From assembly GCA_002296225.1 (NCBI GenBank), contig DBHR01000098.1:1-7442 (forward strand): DNA of 7,442 nucleotides. Reading direction: 5' to 3'. Source of the stretch: Acidobacteria bacterium UBA823. GTDB taxonomy: Bacteria > Acidobacteriota > Vicinamibacteria > Vicinamibacterales > UBA823. This document shows positions 1-4,722 of this stretch, one piece after another; the stretch's first letter is position 1; the number at the start of each line of letters is the position of its first letter. A program made the position numbers and the translations under genes. Under the pieces are notes generated by a model. The model searched no databases. It saw nothing but the letters and a program-made list of their open reading frames with translations, and was not told where the DNA came from.

Positions 1-829
1 GGACACGTTCGACCCGGAAGGGGCCCGCCTCCTGGCGGCCAATTCACGGCTCGTTTCGGATTCAGTGCACCTCCATTCGAACGGCCGCGACACGAAGGCG
101 CACCTCGAGATCGGATGGCGATTCCACCCGAAGGGTTACGAGCCGAAATATAAGCGTGCACAGCGGAACCTCGGCAACGCCGTCGATATCGACATCAAGG
201 CAATGGAAAAAGACCAAGAGCTCCATGCCTACTACGTGCTCCCCGAGCACACAAAGATCACCACGTTCGAGCCCCACCTGCATGCGCCCGGGGCGCGCAT
301 GTGCCTCGAGTCGATTTGGGGTATCAACGTCCAGGCGCTGACCTGCGCGGGCTACGACCACAACTGGGTAAGGGGCTACGAGTACGCTCCCGGCTACGAG
401 CCGCTGCTGCCGAAAGGCACCATCCTGCACATCACCGGCTACATGGACAACACGCCGGGGAATGAGAACGTCCCCGACCCAAGAAACTGGCAGGGATCCG
501 GTAACCGGTCAGTGGCCAACATGTTCATCGACCTGGGGCATGGCGTCGCCATGACCGACGAACAGTTCCAAGAGGCGATGGACGAGCGGCGGGAGATGTT
601 CAAGTTGACGAAGAATGACGTCGTGACCGGGTGCCCGTTGTGCATGGTAATGCCCGAGCAGCCAACGGTCGAGCGGGCGCAAGACAGGCTCACCGCCGCC
701 GAGAAGGCACAGGAGGAAGTCGGCGTCCGAGTCGAAGCGGCGCGGGAAGCCCTGGCCGCTGCCGAAGCTCTGCAGGCGCCAAAGCCGGAGGCCAAACATC
801 CGGGTGCGCGGGAGCCGGAGCGGCGGTAG
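1..829 (+). CDS. Copper type II (PHM/DBH-like) monooxygenase-fold protein, C-terminal part, 5'-truncated by the window edge
   Basis: The reading frame is open from base 2 with no stop before the TAG at 827-829, so the GTG at 65 is internal and the true start lies upstream of the window. The visible ~275 residues resemble the C-terminal domain of copper type II ascorbate-dependent monooxygenases (the PHM family, which hydroxylates substrates with O2 at a two-copper centre). By comparison with PHM I infer a CuM site from an HxH pair in a PHLHAPG motif (His codons 275-277 and 281-283) and a Met in VANMFIDL (codon 521-523). A VHLHS motif (65-79) probably supplies the last CuH histidine. A CPLC pair follows at about 631-642. 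After roughly 655 the protein changes to an Ala/Glu/Arg-rich heptad-like coiled coil with a Pro-rich basic end, which is not part of the catalytic fold. Bacterial homologues are usually exported; the signal peptide would be off-window. The exported-protein gene follows after 12 nt. The fold call is fairly secure; the substrate is unknown. Confidence 0.72.
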   Translation, partial: DTFDPEGARLLAANSRLVSDSVHLHSNGRDTKAHLEIGWRFHPKGYEPKYKRAQRNLGNAVDIDIKAMEKDQELHAYYVLPEHTKITTFEPHLHAPGARMCLESIWGINVQALTCAGYDHNWVRGYEYAPGYEPLLPKGTILHITGYMDNTPGNENVPDPRNWQGSGNRSVANMFIDLGHGVAMTDEQFQEAMDERREMFKLTKNDVVTGCPLCMVMPEQPTVERAQDRLTAAEKAQEEVGVRVEAAREALAAAEALQAPKPEAKHPGAREPERR

Positions 830-841
830 GTCGTCAGACCG

Positions 842-1786
842 ATGACACAAATCGCACAGTCTAGGCTGGTGCTCATCGCGGCGGCGATGCTCGTCATACC
901 CCAGAGTGCAGAGGCCGAGCAGTCGTACTCGAGAGGCCAAAACGCCTCCCCCGCGTATGAAGGGTGGGAGGAAGACACCGACGGATCCCGCTACTTCCTC
1001 TTCGGCTACATCAATCGAAACTGGGAGGAAGTACTCGACGTGCCGGTCGGACCGGAAAACTATTTCGAGCCTGGCGACGCCGACCAGGGACAGCCCACCC
1101 ATTTCTTTCCCCGGCGAAACCGTTTCGTCTTCCACGTCCCGGTCCCAGACGATTTCAGCGAGACCGACGAACTAGTGTGGACGCTAACAACCAACGGTAA
1201 AGAGGAAAAGGCCTACGCAACGCTCAGGCTGGACTCCTTCGTGGATAATCTTGTCAAAGCCTCGGAGCAAGGCGCCCTCGGAGCCGGGACGAGCGATTCG
1301 AACATGCGCGGGAACACGGTACCCCAACTCAGGGTCGAGGGTGCCGCCCATCGCACCGCGCGCGTGGGTGAACCGTTGACGCTGGTCGCCTGGGCGAGCG
1401 ACGACGGCATTCCGAAACCTGGGAAAGGAGGAGGGAGCTTCCCACGGGCTCGAAACTCTGGCACTTTCTCCACGGCACGGCCGGAATGGACACCACCCCG
1501 ACAGATTACCGTTGGCAGCAGCGTCGGGCTCCGGCTTTCCTGGTTCGTCTACCGTGGTGCGGGCCAGGTGACCTTCGATCCCTTGCAAGCCAAGGTCTGG
1601 GAGGATACCCGGGACGGCGCGAACTCGCCGTGGGCAAATCGCTGGGTCACGCCGCCGCTCCCACCGGACGGCCGCTGGGAGGTGGAGGTGACGTTTCACG
1701 CGCCTGGCACCTACATCCTCCGCTGCCTCGCTTCTGACGGCGCGGTAGGTGCCGACGAGGACCGCACGATCACCGTCACCCGCTAA
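842..1786 (+). CDS. Exported protein of unknown function with C-terminal Ig/PKD-like domain
   Basis: This 314-aa protein starts at ATG 842, 12 nt after the stop of the copper monooxygenase gene. Only a weak GGTAGG, overlapping that stop, serves as a ribosome binding site, so translation may be coupled. Residues 1-25 form a signal peptide: Arg8, then a hydrophobic stretch LVLIAAAMLVI, then a probable signal peptidase I cut after AEA. The mature part starts with an aromatic/acidic segment (EGWEEDTDG, then FGYINRNWEEVLDVPVGP). A region of about residues 85-130 looks like a beta-rich domain. From about residue 155 to the end there is an Ig/PKD-like beta-sandwich: GEPLTLVAWASDDGIP early and GTYILRCLASDGAVGADED at the end, the usual closing pattern of such folds. 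I recall similar proteins in Acidobacteriota but no assigned function. It probably acts in the periplasm or at the cell surface, perhaps with the neighbouring copper protein; that link is inferred only from spacing. Confidence 0.75.
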   Translation: MTQIAQSRLVLIAAAMLVIPQSAEAEQSYSRGQNASPAYEGWEEDTDGSRYFLFGYINRNWEEVLDVPVGPENYFEPGDADQGQPTHFFPRRNRFVFHVPVPDDFSETDELVWTLTTNGKEEKAYATLRLDSFVDNLVKASEQGALGAGTSDSNMRGNTVPQLRVEGAAHRTARVGEPLTLVAWASDDGIPKPGKGGGSFPRARNSGTFSTARPEWTPPRQITVGSSVGLRLSWFVYRGAGQVTFDPLQAKVWEDTRDGANSPWANRWVTPPLPPDGRWEVEVTFHAPGTYILRCLASDGAVGADEDRTITVTR

Positions 1787-1840
1787 AACTTTCGGCGGTC
1801 CCCACTCAAATTTTTATCCACAGGATCGCATAAGAGTAAG
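1787..1840. other. Short convergent intergenic region
   Basis: These 54 nt separate the exported-protein gene on the + strand from the small unknown gene on the - strand. There is a short T run (about 1810-1814), but I find no GC-rich inverted repeat before it on either strand, so I do not call a terminator. No promoter or repeat is evident. It also marks the boundary between the secreted-protein block and the core-gene block. Confidence 0.4.
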
Positions 1841-2182
1841 TCAGTGGCGATCAGACCGGCCATCTTCAGTCCGCGCAATGGACTCGTTGAGGTATTCCAT
1901 AAACGGTCGACCGTCGAATAACTCGTATTCCCCGATTGCCTCGGTGTTCAGGTCATTGAAGTAGCGATCGAGGACGGTGACCCGTTCGTGCGCTAGTGGC
2001 GGATCGCAATAGCACTTCTCGCTCCAGATGACCTCTCCTGTACCCGTCACGACCGCCCTGTTCAAGGAGTCAACGATTTCCTGACCGTCGGGCTGCTGAG
2101 CGGAGATAGAGCCGTCCTCGAGCGCGCGACGTAACCGCAGTGCCGCATCAGATTTAAGCCGAGCCGTCACTCGATAGACCAT
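1841..2182 (-). CDS. Small conserved-type protein of unknown function (113 aa)
   Basis: The gene runs leftwards from ATG at 2182 to TGA at 1841. I chose this start because a strong AGGGAGG Shine-Dalgarno sequence lies 6 nt upstream. The frame stays open further upstream, but that extension only reads through the tRNA-Pro gene. The product is soluble, with no signal peptide or membrane segment. It begins with a beta-strand-like MVYRVTARLK, then a helix, then QQPDGQEIVDSLNRAVV, IWSEKCYCDPPLAHER and DRYFNDLNT, and ends in a short acidic/basic tail. The CYC pair followed by PLAHER and the DGxEIV element look like the conserved core of a small bacterial protein family that I have seen only as 'hypothetical'. 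The metal- or thiol-capable CxC plus His is suggestive, not proof of binding. It lies about 70 nt downstream of tRNA-Pro on the same strand with no clear terminator between them. No function can be assigned. Confidence 0.72.
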   Translation of the reverse strand: MVYRVTARLKSDAALRLRRALEDGSISAQQPDGQEIVDSLNRAVVTGTGEVIWSEKCYCDPPLAHERVTVLDRYFNDLNTEAIGEYELFDGRPFMEYLNESIARTEDGRSDRH

Positions 2183-2188
2183 GAGAGG

Positions 2189-2195
2189 CCTCCCT
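2189..2195 (-). promoter_or_regulatory. Strong Shine-Dalgarno site of the 113-aa unknown gene
   Basis: On the - strand this reads AGGGAGG and is separated by 6 nt (CCTCTC) from the ATG at 2182. It fixes the start of the small protein and argues against the longer open frame that would read through the tRNA. Confidence 0.7.
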
Positions 2196-2253
2196 AAGCA
2201 CCCGCCCTTTCGCAAAAGCACGCGGGAACAGACTGCTCGAAGTTGGGAGTTAT

Positions 2254-2330
2254 TGGTCGGGATGACTGGATTTGAACCAGCGACCCCCTGACCCCCAGTC
2301 AGGTGCGCTACCAGGCTGCGCCACATCCCG
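2254..2330 (-). tRNA. tRNA-Pro(GGG), CCA end encoded
   Basis: A full 77-nt cloverleaf can be drawn on the - strand. The acceptor stem pairs CGGGATG with CATCCCG (7 bp), including the C1-G72 pair typical of bacterial tRNA-Pro. The discriminator is A, followed by an encoded CCA (complement of 2254-2256). The D arm is GCGC/GCGC with a loop containing GG. The anticodon stem is CCTGA/TCAGG with loop CTGGGGG, giving anticodon GGG (complement of 2294-2296) with G37, as expected for m1G37 in proline tRNAs. The T arm is CTGG/CCAG around TTCAAAT. It decodes CCC and CCU proline codons. It lies 30 nt after the MerR-type gene and upstream of a small protein gene, all on one strand, so it may be released from a mixed transcript. 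No intron or mismatch was seen. Confidence 0.97.
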
Positions 2331-2360
2331 TCCCGTAGGTGAAAAACTGCTGGTAATCTC

Positions 2361-2927
2361 TTAACGCTTTACTCGTTTGGATGCTTTACGCTTTCTAGGC
2401 CCGCCAGACGCTCGCTTCCGACCGTGCCCCGACCGACCTAGCTTCGTTTTACCCGTTCCGTTATGGCCACCCGACGCTCGAGCTCGCTTCACCTTGCTAC
2501 CGTCGCTCTTCCGTCTAGTCACGCCAGCGTGCTGTACCGCGCCTCCTCCATTCGCCGACAGCATTTCCAGAATACCTCGCAAGCCAACCTTGGCCTCATC
2601 CAAACTCTTGCGCACTGTTGCCGCGACCTCGACCGTCACATCGAGACTCTCCTTGGACTCTTCGACCGCAGCAAGCTCTCCTTCCAGTCGACGGCGAGCG
2701 CCACCCAAGGTCAAGCCCTCAACGTAAACCATCTGCTTCAGGCGGAGCACTAACTCGAGGTCGGCTCTACGATAGACACGGGAACCACTGTCCTTCGTCA
2801 CACCGAGGCTGGGAAACTCGTTTTCCCATGCAAGTAAAACATAGGGCTTAATGTCGGCGATCTTGCATACCTCGGGCGATCTAAAAGACGCCCTCGTTGG
2901 GATGTCAGAAAAGACTGGGGTCGCCAT
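2361..2927 (-). CDS. MerR-family transcriptional regulator with long basic C-terminal tail
   Basis: The 188-aa product starts at ATG 2927, with GAGGTGA 5 nt upstream; a GTG at 2936 is in frame but lies inside that Shine-Dalgarno sequence. Residues about 15-80 form a MerR-type winged helix-turn-helix: SPEVCKIADI (recognition-helix region), the typical LLAWENEFP, then SRVYRRADLELVLRLKQMVYVEGLTL (the wing tyrosine/arginine and second helix pair, split by me at about 50-75). Residues 80-125 are an amphipathic, dimerisation-type helix. No effector-binding domain or metal-binding cysteine cluster follows. Instead, residues 138-188 are low complexity, with 21 Lys/Arg in 51 positions, Gly/Ser/Ala between them and a single acidic residue, like the tail of histone H1 or HU-like proteins. 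The gene follows der after 48 nt with its own extended -10 promoter and precedes tRNA-Pro. Small MerR proteins near HU/IHF genes are common in several phyla; target and signal are unknown. Confidence 0.85.
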   Translation of the reverse strand: MATPVFSDIPTRASFRSPEVCKIADIKPYVLLAWENEFPSLGVTKDSGSRVYRRADLELVLRLKQMVYVEGLTLGGARRRLEGELAAVEESKESLDVTVEVAATVRKSLDEAKVGLRGILEMLSANGGGAVQHAGVTRRKSDGSKVKRARASGGHNGTGKTKLGRSGHGRKRASGGPRKRKASKRVKR

Positions 2928-2932
2928 AGCCC

Positions 2933-2939
2933 TCACCTC
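2933..2939 (-). promoter_or_regulatory. Shine-Dalgarno site deciding the MerR-gene start
   Basis: On the - strand this reads GAGGTGA, placed 5 nt before the ATG at 2927. The alternative GTG start at 2936 falls within it and has no purine-rich motif of its own, so the ATG is preferred. Confidence 0.6.
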
Positions 2940-2953
2940 AGGATCGACGGGTC

Positions 2954-2962
2954 AGTATAGCA
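2954..2962 (-). promoter_or_regulatory. Extended -10 promoter in front of the MerR gene
   Basis: On the - strand the sequence reads TGCTATACT, a TGn-TATAAT-type extended -10 with 5 of 6 bases matching in the hexamer. No good -35 box lies 16-18 bp upstream, as is usual for extended -10 promoters. Initiation would fall near 2947 and leave a leader of about 20 nt before the ATG at 2927. It sits between the der stop (2976) and the MerR gene, so MerR and tRNA-Pro could be expressed independently of der. Confidence 0.45.
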
Positions 2963-2975
2963 TGGGGTTTTTGAC

Positions 2976-4352
2976 CTATTTCCGACGTCGCCGCACATGG
3001 AGTCGAATCGGTGAACCTTCGTATCCGAAAGCCTCTCGCAATTGATTCGTCAAGAACCGAACATACGAAAAATGAAATTGCGTCGCCACGTTCGTGAAGC
3101 AAACGAACGTTGGCGGCGCTACGCCGGTTTGCGCCGAATAGAGCACCCTCACTCCCCGTCGTCCTGCGCTCACCGGCGCGTGGCGCGCCGTCACGGTCTC
3201 AAAGAACCGGTTCAATTCTCCGGTCGGTACCCGTCGTTCCCTCGCTGCGGCCACGCGGTCAATAGCCTCAAGCAACCTAGGTAGGCGTTCACCCGTCATG
3301 GCCGAGATATGCAGAAGAGGCGCATAGTCGACGAACTTTGCTTTGCGTCTCGCCTCAGCATCAAATTCGCTGGCTGATACTACGCCCTGTCCTTTCATGA
3401 GGTCCCACTTGTTCGCCGCAATAATGACCCCGCAGCCCGCCCTATCGGCCTCTCCAACGATGGCGGCATCCTGGTCAGTAAGTCCTTCCCGCGCATCAAC
3501 AAGTAGCACGGCAACGTCCGCCCGTTCGATTGCTCGGCGGGCCACAATCACACTCACCTCTTCCACACGGCCGCCCTTTCCTACTCGACCCGAGCGCCGA
3601 ATCCCAGCAGTGTCAACTATTCGAAACTGACGACGACGCCACCGCAGCACCTCATCAACCGCATCACGGGTCGTGCCAGGCTGGTCACTCACGAGAACCC
3701 GTTCCTCGCGCAGTAAACGGTTCACCAAAGAAGACTTACCGACATTCGGGCGTCCGACGATCACCACAGCTGTCTCCTCGAGCTCTTCGATCCCTCCGTC
3801 TCTGCCAGTTCCAGACGCCACGGCTTCTTGGCGGCCCCCAGGTAACCGTTCGACGAGGGCCTCAAGTAGGTCCCCGGTGCCGATTCCATGTTCAGCCGCA
3901 ATCTCAATCACCGGCTCGAAGCCCAGTTGATAGAACTCAAGCCAGCGGTTTTGCCCACGCCGGTCGTCGGTCTTGTTAACCGCCAGAATCACTGGCGAGC
4001 CGGTTTTACGAACCACGTCAGCAACCTCTTGATCGGCAGACGTTAAGCCTTCTCTAGCGTCGACAAGAAAAACGATCGCGTTGGCCGATGCAATGCCCTG
4101 CTTGCCACGCTTGACGACTTGCTCCTGTAGTGGGTCATCGCTCGCCCCGAATATGCCCCCTGAATCGACGAGTCGAAACGAAACCCCGCACCATTCCGCG
4201 CGTTCGGCCACTAAGTCCCGTGTCGTCCCTGCCATCGCGGTCACGATAGCTTTTCGTGACCCTGTGATTCGATTGAAAAGGGTCGACTTGCCAACGTTTG
4301 GTCGCCCGACGAGGATGACGGTGGGTAAAGTCCGTCGATGTTCATTTGCCAT
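2976..4352 (-). CDS. der: Ribosome assembly GTPase Der (EngA)
   Basis: Der has two tandem GTPase domains and a KH-like domain and helps mature the 50S ribosomal subunit in the cytoplasm. The product is 458 aa from the ATG at 4352, within the usual 440-490. A GTG at 4379 would add nine residues but has no ribosome binding site. Domain 1: P-loop GRPNVGKST (16-24), TTRD (43-46), DSGG (63-66), NKTD (126-129) and a G5-like AAEHG (152-156). Domain 2: GRPNVGKSS (200-208), TTRD (227-230), DTAG (247-250), NKWD (314-317), SAMTG (350-354). The C-terminal KH-like part shows YSAQTGVAPPTFVCFTN and ends with the conserved EGSPIRLHVR plus a basic RRRRK tail. All nucleotide-binding motifs are intact. The linker between the G domains (about 172-192) carries Gly/Glu-rich sequence. 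It is the first gene of the leftward block and is divergent from the HU/IHF gene, with 97 nt between the two starts. Confidence 0.97.
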   Translation of the reverse strand: MANEHRRTLPTVILVGRPNVGKSTLFNRITGSRKAIVTAMAGTTRDLVAERAEWCGVSFRLVDSGGIFGASDDPLQEQVVKRGKQGIASANAIVFLVDAREGLTSADQEVADVVRKTGSPVILAVNKTDDRRGQNRWLEFYQLGFEPVIEIAAEHGIGTGDLLEALVERLPGGRQEAVASGTGRDGGIEELEETAVVIVGRPNVGKSSLVNRLLREERVLVSDQPGTTRDAVDEVLRWRRRQFRIVDTAGIRRSGRVGKGGRVEEVSVIVARRAIERADVAVLLVDAREGLTDQDAAIVGEADRAGCGVIIAANKWDLMKGQGVVSASEFDAEARRKAKFVDYAPLLHISAMTGERLPRLLEAIDRVAAARERRVPTGELNRFFETVTARHAPVSAGRRGVRVLYSAQTGVAPPTFVCFTNVATQFHFSYVRFLTNQLREAFGYEGSPIRLHVRRRRK

Positions 4353-4391
4353 GTCGTTCCCAGGCACGATCCTAGACACTTAGGCTGTTAC

Positions 4392-4420
4392 TTGACAGTG
4401 TAAGTCTCTATATTTATGAT
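4392..4420 (+). promoter_or_regulatory. Near-consensus sigma70-type promoter for the HU/IHF-protease operon
   Basis: A perfect -35 box TTGACA (4392-4397) is followed by exactly 17 bp and a -10 box TATGAT (4415-4420, 5 of 6 matches). Transcription should begin near 4427, about 23 nt before the ATG at 4450. The surrounding 60 nt are clearly more AT-rich than the flanking genes. I did not find a comparably good promoter for der on the opposite strand. Confidence 0.75.
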
Positions 4421-4449
4421 AGTTACACATCATCGAAAGCGTCGAACCT

Positions 4450-4722
4450 ATGGTTAAAGTGGATATTGTTAACGAGGTCTCGAACGCCGCCGCCATTACC
4501 AAGGTCAAAGCAGAAGTGGCTGTGGATGCCGTATTCCAAGCGATGAGCCGTTCAATGCAGAATGGCGAACGAATAGAACTCCGTGGTTTTGGCGTCTTCC
4601 AGGTGAAGCCCCGTAAGCGAGGTATCGGGCGAAACCCCCGCACCGGTAAGGAAGTACGTATTCCCCCAGGCCGAACCATTCGGTTTAAACCTGGTAAGCA
4701 CCTCCAAGACATCGGCATTTGA
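4450..4722 (+). CDS. HU/IHF-family nucleoid-associated DNA-binding protein
   Basis: A 90-aa protein, the normal length for this family of small dimeric DNA-bending proteins that compact the nucleoid and assist replication, recombination and transcription. Residues 1-45 are the helical dimerisation part (MVKVDIVNEVSN..., ELRGFGVFQV at the start of the beta region). The family signature lies at about 60-84 as GRNPRTGKE followed by IPPGRTIRFKPGK, containing the conserved Arg-Asn-Pro arm tip that intercalates into DNA. The sequence cannot settle HU against IHF-beta; the Arg-rich arm and the start leave both open. The ATG at 4450 has only a weak purine stretch upstream, with a short leader from the strong promoter at 4392-4420. 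The TGA stop (4720-4722) overlaps the TTG start of the membrane protease gene. Confidence 0.95.
   Translation: MVKVDIVNEVSNAAAITKVKAEVAVDAVFQAMSRSMQNGERIELRGFGVFQVKPRKRGIGRNPRTGKEVRIPPGRTIRFKPGKHLQDIGI
4719..4722 (+). other. TTGA stop/start overlap between HU/IHF and protease genes
   Basis: The four bases TTGA contain the TTG start of the protease gene and the TGA stop of the HU/IHF gene in the -1 frame. No Shine-Dalgarno sequence precedes the TTG, which fits re-initiation by ribosomes that have just finished the upstream gene. Confidence 0.55.

Noticed and set aside
62..1699. Several long antisense open frames (about 62-430, 439-978, 509-1135, 1184-1699)
   Set aside because: They mirror the two + strand secreted-protein genes, have no ribosome binding sites or recognisable motifs, and arise easily opposite GC-rich genes.
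2198..2230. Possible terminator hairpin downstream of tRNA-Pro (CCCGC...GCGGG on the - strand)
   Set aside because: The stem is only about 5 bp around a 16-nt loop and no T run follows, so it is not a convincing intrinsic terminator.
2254..2280. tRNA-Pro 3' end as an att site for an integrated element
   Set aside because: I found no second copy of the tRNA 3' end in bases 1-2253 and no integrase gene in the window.
2183..2326. N-terminal extension of the small unknown protein (start at 2326 giving 161 aa)
   Set aside because: This part is the tRNA-Pro gene read as protein (the familiar GVAGSNPV-type tRNA shadow), and a strong ribosome binding site supports the ATG at 2182.
2971..2976. TTGACC as a -35 box on the + strand
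   Set aside because: It points into the 3' end of der with no sensible -10 box and no + strand gene downstream.
4353..4379. Nine-residue longer Der starting at GTG 4379
   Set aside because: No ribosome binding site precedes it, and Der family N-termini normally begin only a few residues before the first P-loop strand, as with ATG 4352.
3042..4383. Open frames on the + strand opposite der
   Set aside because: Der is intact with all GTPase motifs; the opposite frames are low-complexity Ser/Arg/Pro-rich shadows.
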